In this document: one piece after another, positions 48,766 to 60,328 of the stretch
How the letters are laid out: each line of letters starts with the position of its first letter
Position numbering within the stretch: position 1 is the stretch's first letter
Source: Hemileia vastatrix
Taxonomy: Eukaryota; Basidiomycota; Pucciniomycetes; Pucciniales; Zaghouaniaceae
Length of the DNA stretch: 64,000 bases
NCBI GenBank assembly: GCA_030280995.1
Contig: JASXTE010000008.1
Coordinates: 18,654,133-18,718,132, forward strand
Direction: 5' to 3'
The notes under the pieces: generated by a model
What the model was told of the DNA's origin: nothing
Seen by the model: only the letters and a program-made list of their open reading frames with translations
The model's database searches: none
Made by a program: the position numbers and the translations under genes

Positions 48766-51700
48766 GATTTAAAGAGTTCAGGAGCATTTGAAACATTAAT
48801 AGCTGGTTCCAAGAATTTTTAGCTCAAGTCATTGAGGTAGCCTTCCCATTTCAAGAGGTATTGAAGTTTCCCCTTGTGCCTTCTTGAATCACAAATCATA
48901 ATTACTTCCCACTCTAGTTGAGCTTCTACTTCAACTGGTTCCGTAGGGGATTGGTTGTTTCACAGGTATATTTCTTGAGTAAGTTCCAGAAGAGATACTT
49001 GAAAAACAGGATGAATTGATTGCCATTTTATAGATAAATTGAGTCAAAATATATTTTTAGAGACTTCAGTGTTGATTTTGAATGGACCCAAGCACTTTTA
49101 ATATAGTTTTTTTATGGTTAAGTTGTTAGAAGTTTTTTAGAGTCAATCCATACTATATTGCCTGGTTTGAAAAGTGGAGCAGTTTTTTGATGTTTGTAAG
49201 CATGTTCCTTATACTTTTGATTTGCTGCCTCAATTTTATATTGGAGATTGCCTTTAAGTCGTGAATTTTTTTGAAGATAATGTTCAGCAGGATGATTAAT
49301 TCCTACATGAATTTTATTTAATTTAGGATGTTATCCATAGATTTTTCTGTTTAAGAATGTGTGGAGTTTTTGTAAGAGAATTTGGCCAATGGTAACCATG
49401 TGGTTCAATAATCTTGTTGATAATTGACATAAATTCAATGATATTGTTTGAGGATTTGGTTGATTCTTTTGGTTTGACTTTCTGTATCATGATGATAGGC
49501 TTTAGAAATGTTCCTCATAATTTTAATTGTCAACAAAGTTGAGTCCAGAAAGTAGAAACAAACAGGGAGCCTCTGTGTGAAATAATATCAGTATTTAAGC
49601 CATGCTTAGAAAATAAATATTCTAGAAATATATTTTCTAAATCTTCTGTGGGTTCTCTAGTATTAGTTTTAATAAAAGTAGTAATTTTAGAGAATCTATA
49701 AACTATGAATAATATAGTATTAAAATTATCTGATGAAGGTAATTGAGAAATGAAATCTATTAAATTCATTCCCATGGTTTAGAGGGAATTGGAAGTGGTT
49801 GAAGCAACCCATACTTCCTGTGTCTAGGTACCTTTTTACTATTACATTCATAATAGGCTATAATATAGGCCTTGATTTCTCTGGTCATTCCTGGAAAAAA
49901 TAAATCCATTTCTACTAACTGGTAAGTTTTTATCAAAATAAAAATGACCAACTAATGGAGAATCATGTCTAATATTTAAAATTAATAATTTTTATATCCT
50001 TATTGTCATTTATGACTACTCTACCTTTGAAGACTAGCAGACCTGAATCTATACTGAATCTCTTGGCCCCTTCCTTCAAGAGTATTTTATCCTTAATCCC
50101 CAAACATTAATGATCCTTTCTCTGAGCTTCTCAAATGTTGGATAGGGGATTTTTAATTAATTTTGTTGCCATCAAATTAAGTTGATGAGTTTTTGAAAAT
50201 TAATTAATTGAAAATTTATATCACATTTTCTGGATTCTTGTCAGAAAATACCTCCCCCTGCTGAAGGTAAATGTTTTCCCAACATGATTAAATATTTGTA
50301 ACTACGCAATTTCTCCCTGGGAGGTATGTAACAGCAAAATAAAATTCAGATACAAACTCAGCCCGCTTGGCCTGATTTCTAGTTAGTACCTTGGAAGAAA
50401 TGAATTATTTCAAAACATTATGATCATTTAGGATTTGAAAAGAACTATTAAGACTGAGAAGAAAATAACACCATTTTTTAAGACAATGAATAATAGCTAG
50501 TGATTCTTTATCATGAAGTACATAATCAAACTCTGCTGCTATAAGTTTGTGTAATTCAAAAGCAACAAGATGAAACAATTTTTTTTCAGGATTTAATTGG
50601 GATATTAACACTTCTATAGCCTAATTTCTAGCATCTGTATCAACTATTGTCAAGGTGGTAGGATAAAAATGTCAAAGAATTGGAGCTGTGGTGAACACCG
50701 TTTTCAATGCTTTTAATTCTATTTGTGCTATTTCTGTGAAGACAAGAGGAGTATCTTTTTGAAAAAATGAAGTAAGATTTTTAATAGTTTTAGAGTAAAC
50801 TTTTATAAATTTTTCATAGAAACTTGAAAACATAAAATCCCCTGTAAGTATTTTAGAGTTGTTGACTCAGGACATTCCAAAAATTTTTGAACCTTTTATC
50901 ATACATGGATAAACTATCAGTGGACAATGTAAAACTCAAAAAGTTAATAGATTTTAAGCAAAATTAACATTTAGTGTGCTTGGAATAGATACTTTGTTCT
51001 TGAAGGAAAATAAGAACTATTTTGGCATGTTGAATATGTTCTTTGAGAGTCTTGGAAAAGATTAAAATGTTGTATAGATAGGCAACAACAAACTTTCAAT
51101 GATATCTTTGAAGATATTTTTGACAAACGTTTGAAAAGTTGATAGTGCATTACACAATTCAAAGGGTATTACTCAATATTCAAAACTACCAAATCTGGTA
51201 TGCATTACAGTTAAAGATTTATGGCCCTCTGAAATATATATAAGATTTTAAGCACCTCTCAGATCAATTTTAGAAAAGAAGTAAGCACAAATAAAAAAAA
51301 GTAAGAAGTAATAACATTGGAGGAACTGGATATGTGTTCTTCTTAGTCACTGCATTGTGTTTTCTATAATAAACACATAACCTAAAACTTCCATCCTTTT
51401 TCTTAACAAAAATAACTGGAGAGCCAGTTGGAGATTTACTGGCTCAAATAAAACCTTTTGCTACATTCTCTGCAGTGTAGTCTTGAATAAATTGAGATTC
51501 ATTCTTTGACAAAGAATAGACAGGACCTGAAAATGGTACTAGACCTATTAACTCTATTTGATGAATGTAGGGTCAATGAGGTGGTAAATTTTTGGCCTTA
51601 CATATTTAAAAAAACATCTATGAAATCATATTAATCTTCAGGTAGAGCTGAATTAATGGCTTCAATATTTATTTGGTTTTTTTCTTCATCTTTGAAGAAG

Positions 51701-52340
51701 TCTTTCAAGGATAGACCTGAATTTAGAGAGAAAAAATAAATTACTTTGAGGCTATTTAAATCCTCTAAAGTGAATTAGTCAAGCTATAATGGTTAGCCAA
51801 GTGCTCATTTAATGAAAGATCATATGCTTGAAACACATCTGGAAGAGAAGACTCCTCTATCAGGACCTGGTCAGATTTGTTGTTTAATCCTCTGTTTACC
51901 TGAATTGATGAATCAGAAATATACTTAAAAATAGGGGTGATAACTCCCTGTTACCAATTAATTTCAGGATTCCAATTCTGTAAAAATTCATGGCCAAGAA
52001 TGGTATTGTCCATTCTTTTGGCATCAAAGACTGTAAATTCCTACTCAAAGGAGGAGAAATTCAAAGAGTTAAAAACACATAAAACTTTCTTACTAACCCA
52101 ATATTTGGGTTCCTCTGATTTGACCAGATAAATTGAAATTTGTTCAATATCTATGAATTTCAGCTTAAGTTTTCTGGAAAAAGATAAACTGATAAATGAA
52201 ATTGGAGCTCCAGAGTCAATAAAACAACTGAAGGGAATAACCTCCTTAAAAAGAATTAGTCTCAAATGGTTTAGGGAAACTCCAGTCCTTAGTAGATAGA
52301 GTTTCTGTGCACTGGGAGGATAAAATAGCTTGCTTTGCAT
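48766..52340 (-). pseudogene. Chromovirus E pol, inactive: PR, RT, RNase H, IN, chromodomain
   Basis: Protease FIDSGAPISFIS is at 52041-52340. RT has SKNESQFIQDYTAENVAKGF and [20 protein letters not shown] (about 51360-51500), and AYLYNILIFSKTLKEHIQH where the catalytic YLDD has become YLYN. RNase H has FHLVAFELHKLIAAEFDYVL (50405-50611). Integrase pieces are LVEMDLFFPGM...YECNSKK and MNLIDFISQLPSSDNF with IISHRGSLFVSTFW, in which the second catalytic Asp is His (49530-49951). At 48771-48933 is a chromodomain (EWEVIMICDSRRHKGKLQYL, LKWEGYLNDLS, FLEPAINVSNAPEL). Many stops and frameshifts occur. Both the RT and integrase active sites are lost, so this copy is dead and much older than element F. 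Confidence 0.75.
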
Positions 52341-52371
52341 ACAAGTAAACTATTCACTAGTTTTTTGACTT

Positions 52372-53553
52372 TTAACCATTACCTTCTCTATCCTTTAATT
52401 TAGCACATTCATCAAAATTGTGTTTACCCCCACAATACATACAAAACCCATTATCTGCTCTTCTTTTCCTCTCAGATTCCTTTAATTCCCCTTTTTGATC
52501 AAATACCTTACTGATATTTCCTGGGGTCAAGCTTTTTGATAGAGCCTTGTCCTTACCTTTTTGACTGGATTTGGCTTGAGGAAATGATGATTGAGTTGGT
52601 TGAGGATGATTCAAAGAAGGTCCCAATTCAAAATTCAAACCATGAGATTTATGAGTATAATGACATCTTTTTTGAAGATGGCCCTGATGAATTCCATCAA
52701 GTTTGAGGGTCCTATACATTAAGTCTGTTAAAGTTGTCATTTTTTGACTATTAAGATTCATTTGTTCCAGAATCCTTGAAGGGATTCCCTTTTTGAAATG
52801 ATATTTTAAAGCTTCATCATTCCAACCAACTTGACTTTTTAGAGCCCTAAAATCTGAGAATTATTAAGAAGCTTTTCCATTATCATTCATGATAAGGAAA
52901 TCTATTTCAATTTCTGTGTTATTGGTTTCATTGGGATCACAAAACAACTTAAAGAGTTGATCTTTAAATTTCTCCCAATTAATGATGAGAAAATGGGTTT
53001 CCCTCAAAGAAAGCATGATAAAATATGACTTGAACCATTTCAATGCTTTTCCAGATAAGTATGACAAGGCATATATTACCTTGGAGCAATAATTGTTTAA
53101 GGTTTGAAGGTCATTATGAGATAATAATTTTTAAGTTTTCAAAAAAGGTTGCAATCATTTCGGATGTTATCCATAAAATTTATCCAGAGATTTAATTGAG
53201 AGAGTTTTAAATTTAGAACCTTCAGAAGGAGCAGGATTAGAAATTTTTTTCACTAGGAATTTCATGAATTCTTCCAATGAAGTAGTTGGGCCGTGATTGG
53301 AAGTTTCACCTAAAGGGTTTGTTTCAGGGGCTGATGGTTCCTTGTGCATACTTTCCTCACCTTCTTCTTCTTCACTAGAGTATTCAAAATCCTGAGGAAA
53401 ATCCTCCACAGATTTAATTGAATGTTTCCATTCCCTTAGTTTGAGATTTTCAAGAGAGTTAGTGCAGGAAATAGGTAACAATACTGGTGGCCTATCCCTG
53501 GCACAAGCTCTAGTAGTAGCACCCGTAGGAGGAGTGCATTGAGTGGGTTCCAT
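52372..53553 (-). pseudogene. Chromovirus E gag
   Basis: The start MEPTQCTPPTGATTRACARD (53553) lies only about 70 bp from the 5' LTR. An acidic region (DFEYSSEEEEGEE) and SLEEFMKFLVKKI follow. The capsid-like middle has ALSYLSGKALKWFKSYF (52864-53067). The C-terminal part (52372-52761) has a basic linker and a zinc knuckle CMYCGGKHNFDECAK, one residue shorter than the canonical CX2CX4HX4C. Stops separate the three parts. Confidence 0.7.
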
Positions 53554-53622
53554 TTAAACTTAGCACCTGAAAATATGTAGTAGCTCAAATCAAAATGAGA
53601 ACTATTTAGAATTGAATTATAC

Positions 53623-54370
53623 TGTCACCATATGGCCTATGCATAAGGTTAAGGGTGTTACTGAGTAAGTGAGATTGGAAAAGATAATTGAGGACTACTT
53701 TGAGGAAGTTCTTCAAAGATATGTTGAAGATAAATTAATACTACTACAAGATAAGTTTGAGGTGAATACTAATGTAATTTTAAAGTGACACTAAATATTC
53801 AGGTTAATCTCACAAAGGGTTGGAACTTAACAATCAAAGAAAAATTTAGGAATTTAAGATTGAACAAAATTGATTATTATGAAATTTAGGAAACAATAAG
53901 AGCCTTATATAAATTCAACTACTGTCACAAAAAAAAATTATAATTTAATGCTAAGGAAGTTCAAACCAAATCCATCCAATTATATATATAACTCCACCTT
54001 GCATTGAACTCTTTAATAAACCATTCTTACTTTATAACTTACCCTCCAATATAACTCACAGATCCTTTAAGTTTACTCTTATTCCTACTCACCAACCTTT
54101 AATCACTCTCAAACACACAATAACCTACATTTAGAATATACCATTGACCATAGCACTAAGACAGCAGGAATTTTCTTAATATTGAAAAGTATTAGCATTT
54201 TATTGACTAATCTAGATATAAGGTTTAGATAGTGCAGTCAAATAAAGACACACAAAGGGAAAATGCAGTTGCTATGTGGATTTTGCTTCTGTTCTTTATG
54301 TATGGGCTTTTATACTAGTTTATGGATTAAAAGATTGTCTTTTACTTCAAGTGTCATGTATTGCATGACA
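53623..54370 (-). repeat. 5' LTR of chromovirus E
   Basis: Starts TGTCA and ends TGACA (748 bp), followed by ATAAT, the same 5 bp that precede the other LTR at 46071-46075. The matching TSD and TGTCA...TGACA ends fix the element at 46076-54370. Confidence 0.85.
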
Positions 54371-54446
54371 ATAATAAACTGAAGAGTTCCTCAATGATTA
54401 CTTAATGGACTACTCTAAGGCTTCTAAATAACAACTTTCCCACCAG

Positions 54447-55691
54447 TTGTCTTTTTTTTACCCTGTGGCAGCTTATCACCAATGGCCAGTAAAGTATTTT
54501 GATGTCAATGAAGCTTACCCCCACAGTCCTATTGATGAAGAAATTTGGTTACATCCTACTGAGGGTTATCAAATTGATAATAAAGATAGTGCTTTACATC
54601 TCAAGAAAGCTCTTTATGGCACCAAAAAAGCTGCTAGACGTTGGTGGCTCCACATAGCCAGCAACTTGGATGCTCTTGGATATCAAGCAAGTCAAAATGA
54701 TAAGTCTATTTATATTCTTAGAAAGAAAGATTCTATGGGTGTAATTTGGATTTATGTTGATGATGGAATCATGACTGGTAGTAGTGAGGTGGTACTGAAC
54801 AAATTGGAGGATGGTTTGGATGGTAGTTTGAAGGTGAGGTGGAGTGATAAGGTAGATGGCATAGTGGGGGTGACAATCAAGGAAGTTTCTGAAAGATATG
54901 ATCTTAACAATTTCAAGCTCATTGAGAATATTTTGAAGACTTACAAACCTTGTGGACTTACCACTTGTTCCCCCCTTCTCAATAACATGGTCATTGAAGT
55001 AGCCAATAATGAAGATGAAGCTATTGAAACCACAAAATATCTGTCTATCTTGGGTTCTCTCAGTTATGCGGTAGTGGCAACAAGAGCAGACCTTTCTTTC
55101 CCTGTTAACTTTCTCACCCAATTCTCTTCAAAACCAACCTCTACTCACTGGAAAGCAGTCAATAAACTGCTACAATATCTTCAACACACAGCTAAACTTC
55201 AATTCCATATTCATCCTGACTGTTATCTTCCCCTTGAACTCTTCTCCTTCTCTGATTCCACCTGGAATAACAAAGAATTTTCTAGAGCTCAGTCAGGTCA
55301 TCTTCTTCTGCTCAATTCATTCCCCATTGTTTGGACCTCTGGACATCAACTGAAAGTTAGTGGTTCTTCATTAACAGCTGAATATTTCTCACATGGAATG
55401 GGTATGAAGGACACTATCTGGATCTCAAATCTCCTCAGATATACATTCCCTAAAATTCCTCCAATGAAAATATTTTGTGACAACAAGGGTACCATAGTGA
55501 ATGCAAACAATAATCCTGTGAATAAAAGAACAAGGCATGTTGATAGATCTTTTTATATTGTAAATGAACAACTCTTCCTCAAAAAAGCTACTTTAGAATG
55601 GGTTCCTACTTCTCAAATGTGTGCTGATATTCTCACTAAGGCACTGGGCCCATCTCTCACTTTTCTAAGAAGAAAGGATGTTTGTGTGTGA
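54447..55691 (+). pseudogene. Ty1/copia polyprotein fragment: RT and RNase H, 5'-truncated
   Basis: An open frame of more than 400 codons without an ATG at its left edge; the sequence begins inside the RT at YHQWPVKYFDVNEAY. Landmarks are IDEEIWLHPTEGYQ, HLKKALYGTKKAARRWW, intact IWIYVDDGIMTGSS, then RADLSFPVNFLTQF. The RNase H has FSFSDSTWNNKEFSRAQSGH, SSLTAEYFS and KIFCDNKGTIVNAN, and the protein ends ADILTKALGPSLTFLRR. The visible RT and RNase H catalytic residues are kept and there is no internal stop, so this piece is young or was cut recently. Gag, protease and integrase are missing. The left break lies about 75 bp from the edge of chromovirus E. Confidence 0.85.
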
Positions 55692-55735
55692 TAAAATAAA
55701 ATAAAATAAAATAAATAATAAATAAATAATAAGAA
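55692..55735. repeat. (AAAAT)n microsatellite
   Basis: Four to five AAAAT units pass into AAAT units directly after the copia stop codon. Confidence 0.8.
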
Positions 55736-55859
55736 TCAGAGCCATTATTTTCATTATTTTTTTTTTATTTTTTTATTTTTTCCCTGTTTTCTCTCTCTAA
55801 TTTGGGTTCTAGTGCTGGGTGAAAAGGTATTTAATGGATATTGTGGCTGGGGGATACTT

Positions 55860-56398
55860 TTTCTTTTTTTTAATTTCTTACAGTCTCACCTAGCTAGGGG
55901 CATGAAGGCATTGTAAACTAATAGGCTAGGTACATGTGAGGAGTAATTAACATAGTGTGTAAGTTGTCTGGGCAATTAACAGGATAACAGGGGGAGCTAG
56001 GTGCCTTTGAGGACAAAGATGGGGTTGCCATAGGGGGAAGGGTGGAGGTTAATCCTCAGGGGGTTGTGGTTTGATGGGCAGGGTTTTTCAAGAATGTAAG
56101 GGGAGTGGAATTCCGCAGCTGACCCAAGGTGAATGACCAGGCACAATTGTCTAGATAATGGGGAGATAGAAAAGTGGGGTGGGTTCTCCAGCCTTCACGC
56201 ACATGCCCATCCACTGTAGGTTGCTAAAGGAGAAGGAGACAACAACACCAGCATGAAAACAAGTGTGCCAACCATGGACAAAGAGGGTGTGGTTAAAAGG
56301 GGTGAGGCGGCAAGGATTCAAACCTGCAACACAATAGTCAAGGTGACTGACTAGTGGCCATCCAGGCAATGTTCTAACCACATATACCATCTTGCCCT
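55860..56398 (-). mobile_element. tRNA-derived SINE, ~540 bp, with 11-bp TSD
   Basis: The minus-strand head GGGCAAGATGGTATATGTGG followed by TTAGAACATTGCC resembles a tRNA 5' half with box A. GGTTTGAATCC about 50 bp later is a box B, and CTTGCC pairs with the head. A unique 400-bp body follows, ending in an A-rich tail (complement of 55860-55885). GGGGGATACTT occurs directly outside both ends (55849-55859 and 56401-56411), a clear target duplication as made by LINE machinery. Such elements are transcribed by RNA polymerase III from the internal boxes and are mobilised by a partner LINE, which is not seen here. The inserted site is the 3' region of the copia fragment. The open frame 56151-56390 is incidental. 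Confidence 0.8.
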
Positions 56399-56411
56399 GG
56401 GGGGGATACTT

Positions 56412-56700
56412 GGTGAAGACAAGGCTAGATTTTTACTTTGTTTTACTTGATATTTTTTTTTTCAATTTTTTTTTCTCTTATGGAGTTGGGTATTTTGCTG
56501 GATGGAATGGTTAGTAGGGGGGATCACAGTGTTGGTGTTGGATTGTTTTAATGACTAAGTGGGGGAGACTTTATGTACTTGGGAAGCTTATGTACTTAGT
56601 CATTATTGTAGATATACTGTTGCAGCAGTACCTTCTGTTCTCTTATTCTTTCCGGAGTCCAGTTGGCTGATACCGTGCAACAGGCTGCACAGCCATGTCA
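56412..56700. other. 3' flank of the copia fragment
   Basis: AGTGGGGGAGA near 56558 looks like a polypurine tract and could mark the start of the copia 3' LTR (ATGTACTTGGGAAGC... follows), but no second LTR is present to confirm it. CpG-containing sequence begins near 56650. Confidence 0.35.
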
Positions 56701-56889
56701 CAGCCAAGTCACAAAAGCTTACGGAATTTTTGATGAAAAAATAAAAGTTTCACCAGCAAAAAAATGATTTGCCTATTCAAAAAGAAGTACCCCCATCCTA
56801 TCCCCGACCCTTTAGAATAGGCAAATTATTTTTTGGTGACAACATTGATTTTTTCGTCAAAAATTCCGCAAGCTTTTGTGACTTGGCTG
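56701..56889. mobile_element. MITE M, copy 1 (189 bp, ~42-bp TIRs)
   Basis: The left CAGCCAAGTCACAAAAGCTT (then ACGGAATTTTTGATGAAAA) is inverted at the right end ending GACTTGGCTG. The middle contains an inner inverted pair GCCTATTCAAAA / TTAGAATAGGC. It matches copy 2 at 57752-57939 almost throughout. A diverged CAGCCATG on the left (56690) and CTGTCCTGGCTG at about 57112 may be the ends of a related outer element into which this copy inserted. Confidence 0.75.
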
Positions 56890-57300
56890 TAATAAAGCTT
56901 TGTGTTTTTGCAAAAAAATAAGTTTCTTTTTCACCAGCTGCTACTCTTTTTGAATTTAAAAATCCTGAAAAAAAATGAATGAAAAAACAGTAATAGAAAT
57001 GACGCAGCGGGACTGTGGGTGGGCCGGCTCTGTCAAATCAAAAAAAGTGGCAGCCTGTGAAAAAGTATTTTTTTTTTTAAGTTCACCAAGCTTCGCTGTC
57101 CTGGCTGTACATGGGTTTTCATCGCCCAAATTAATTTAACTACTAGTCCCACATTTGTACCACCAGAACCCCCCAATTAAACTACCATAGTTCAGTCAGG
57201 GATAGGAACCTGCTAGCAGGTGCCAGGTTTTTTTTTCTATTGTATGCTGCATAATCTCCTAAGCAGTTTCATGCCCATATGGGCGCGTGATCCTAGGAAT

Positions 57301-57325
57301 AAAATAAATAAATAAATAAATAATA
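57301..57325. repeat. (AAAT)n microsatellite
   Basis: About six AAAT units within the CpG-containing island. Confidence 0.7.
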
Positions 57326-57751
57326 CATGGTGACCGAAAATTGTATGTGTCACGTTCTTTATTCTAAAACCATAGCGGGGCATTTGTCTTTAAGCGCCAG
57401 TTAATTTCTGGTGATGTTAATGCATACTTGTTTCACATGCATGCGAGCGAAATTGACATGGCTGTCTGATAATAAATGCCCAGGAAGCAATTACTGGTGT
57501 GCGGTGGGAGATATTATACAGCCAAATTCTAAACGGTTGGTGCAGTTTTGCAAAAAGAATCAAAACATTTAGACAGAATGCTGGATATTTGACAGAGAAA
57601 CTGGCAAATTTTTGGTGACGGGAGGCTAAGTTTGCTGCCAAATGTCAATTGAGCTGATCAAAAGTTTTGAATTTTTTAGTAAAACTGCACCAATCGTTTC
57701 GAATATGGCTGTTTTGGCGCGATGGTTGCACAGAAATGGTGCGTACATACA

Positions 57752-57939
57752 CAGCCAAGTCACAAAACCTTGCGGAATTTTTGACGAAAAAATTAAAGGT
57801 TCGCCCACGAAAAATGATTTGCCTATTCAAAAGGAAGTACCCCCGCCCTATTCCCAACTCTTTTGAATAGGCATATCATTTTTTGTTGAGAACTTTGATT
57901 TTTTCGTCAAAAATTCCGCAAACTTTTATGACTTAGCTG
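57752..57939. mobile_element. MITE M, copy 2
   Basis: The same TIRs and inner hairpin as copy 1. Here TACA stands on both sides (ACATACA before CAGCC, and TACAAG after GCTG), a possible 4-bp duplication; copy 1 does not share it. All six frames give short open stretches that read into each other because of the palindrome and are not genes. Confidence 0.75.
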
Positions 57940-59705
57940 TACAAGTTTCATATGCGTAAATATTTCGTTCGCAAATATCAAATTTCCTGTGTATTGTGCT
58001 ATAAAATAAATTTTGTTAATCATTAGCAATTAGATTTAAGATATGGAGATATTGAAACACGCGGATAAATGTATACATTTATTACTTTGGGCAAATTATC
58101 AATAATGCTGTGCTTAAATCGCTGGGCTCGTTTTGAAGTTTTGAAATGGCTTGTGTATTTATTTTTATTTTCATTTTTAGAGGGTTTCATTCCTTTATCC
58201 TCAAGCAATTAGTGAGCAAGTAACTAAAGCGATATAAATTTGAATATACCCATAGGCTAATGGGTGTTATCGGAAAACTTATTTAGATCATTGATTATTG
58301 TTCAGTATCATATTGTTTTGTTATTGATATCTATCCCTTATCGTAGTTGGGTATAAAGCGCAACTACCTGTTTTCAATAGGTTCTTTCTTCCCTTTTAAG
58401 CCACAAATCGCACATAGAGGAATAGATTAGCCTCCGAACTTTTGAACAACACACGAGAGAACAATTATCCAGATTTAAGCAAAGAGGTGGTTAATAATCA
58501 CTCTCGCCCGTCATTGAATTCCGATTGAGCTATTAAATATCTCATTGCTTCCTTAATCTTTGTACATCGAGCTTGCCGTAGAACAACTGAGAAAATATCG
58601 TTAGCACTTTATCTATTTTCCTTTCTCAGCTTTAATGTCATTTTATTCTTATTACTTTTTACGGTATTCAGTTCTGATAAATAATATATATACTCATATA
58701 AAACCCAAAGAGTTTCGCAAAATACCTTCGAAAGGATAAGCGAAATCCTTAGAGGTGGGTCAATTGTTTTCAGAAAAGAAATCTCCAAACGATCTTTTAC
58801 GGTAGTAAAATATGATGTACCGGTAGCTACCGGCCAATGATGCTAGGCAACAAAGTAAAAAGATCAATTTGGATTAAAAACAATTCCTTTCTAAATTTAT
58901 TCCCTTTTTTGGATATCTAGACAACAAGTTTTTACAGCTCTATCTTCTTTTTTTTATTCTTACCTGCCTTATTCATTTTTTCATCTTGTCTGAAATTTTG
59001 CAATCAAAACGGAATCCACTTTCAATCTTTCATATATCCTCCTATACTTCTGATTAATCAACGGTTACTCGCCATTATTTTTAATTTTAGGCTCCGGTGT
59101 CACCTAAAAATTACTGGCAAGAAATTTTATTCCTCGCTATTAACTAACCTCGCTTTTGTGGTTACTCAGAGCTGAGAGAGCGTCGAAAAACTAGCAACAT
59201 TGCCCCTAAACTTTTTTCTGGCACCTCGGCCCATTAAATCTGTGAAATTGAAAAGGAGAGGAAATAATATTGGCATTTTTCCATTGATTAAATATCACCT
59301 TTTCAATCAAGAGATTCAAGGGCTCTTGGAAGCTCTTCCGTCGCTTCGACATTTCAATATTTATTTGAATTTTTCTTAAATTAGCTCTTCAACGTTACCG
59401 AGAACTAGGCCAAAACATTTGGTTAGTTGTCTTAACGTACGATCATTTTTCTCAAGTTTATTTGGCTATAAATCTACTTGACTCTTTTCGATCTTTCCTA
59501 CATAACTCGCTCTAAATCTTTACCAACAATAATTGCTAATCATCTTTCACAATTGCCCTTATTTTATTTTATTTTATTTTATTTTATTTTCAGAACTTGA
59601 TCACAACCACTAAGTCTTAGAGCTTCATCCCTGAACTTTTCACATTTTTACTTGAAAAGGTCGTCTTTTTTAATATATTTTCTTAATTCAAGTTTTTAAG
59701 TAAAT
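57940..59705. other. CpG-containing intergenic DNA and likely promoter of the three-exon gene
   Basis: No gene was recognised. The composition differs from the rest of the window: CpG dinucleotides are frequent. A pyrimidine-rich stretch with CTTTCC and CTCGCTC at 59480-59560, then a (TTTTA)n run (59562-59591) ending in TTTTCAG, leads to the ATG at 59706 and looks like a fungal promoter/5' UTR. The short ORFs in this interval have no protein-like character. Confidence 0.45.
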
Positions 59706-60328
59706 ATGTGGGACCAGTCAGCTTGGGACTCCTACGAAGACCTTCTTTCTCATTACACGTGAGTCATATCCATGGGCCCATCCTTTGATTTACCAAAGTT
59801 GACCATGCTTTATGTGAATAGAAGAGAGCCAAAGTTTAGAGAAGCGCCCTCTAAACGATTTTCAGAGGCTGACGCGAGTAGAATATTGCGATTGCATACC
59901 CTTTATCCCGGTTTGTCTTTATTAATATTCAGATTTACTCAAATCATGTTAAAGACTGAAAAGTGCATTATGATATTTTTCACTTTCATTGCGCTTTTAT
60001 ATTTTTAGTGGGTTGTATCCCTGAATACAAGCTACCCAAGCCACTGCCCTCTCCTGTATCGCAAGTGATTGCGAGCAGGAACTTGTGGAGCCAAAACTGC
60101 ACTTGGGGAAGGCGAACTTCAAACATTTCTGAGCTAGCCTCAGACCCACCTAAATATTGTTGTGAATCGAGATCGGATTTGCCTGCCTGTCAGAGTAGAA
60201 TTATTATCTCAAAGCAAAGAAGCTCGCGAGTGTGGGAGAAATCGAAATCTTTCGCACAAGACTCTATCTTTGCGAAATTCATTAAGAAAGTTGGGCGGGC
60301 ATCTCGAAAACAGTCTATAGGGTGCTAA
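59706..60328 (+). CDS. Intact three-exon gene, unknown function (153 aa)
   Basis: Exons 59706-59758, 59822-59910 and 60009-60328 join in frame to 153 codons and a TAA. Intron 1 is 63 bp (GTGAGT...ATAG) and intron 2 is 98 bp (GTTTGT...TTTAG). Without splicing, the frame stops two codons into intron 1. The start MWDQSAWDSYEDLLSHY is the first ATG after the pyrimidine-rich leader. The middle has REPKFREAPSKRF and ADASRILRLHTLYP. The C-terminal half is Ser/Arg/Lys-rich and basic (IIISKQRSSRVWEKSKSF, FIKKVGRASRKQS), which would suit a nuclear or nucleic-acid-associated protein, but no domain, signal peptide or membrane segment is seen. It is the only apparently undamaged non-mobile gene in the window and it lies in the CpG-containing island. 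It could extend by further 5' exons. Confidence 0.6.

Noticed and set aside
57417..57870. Six overlapping ORFs around MITE copy 2
   Set aside because: The palindromic MITE gives mirror-image frames on both strands. None has protein character.
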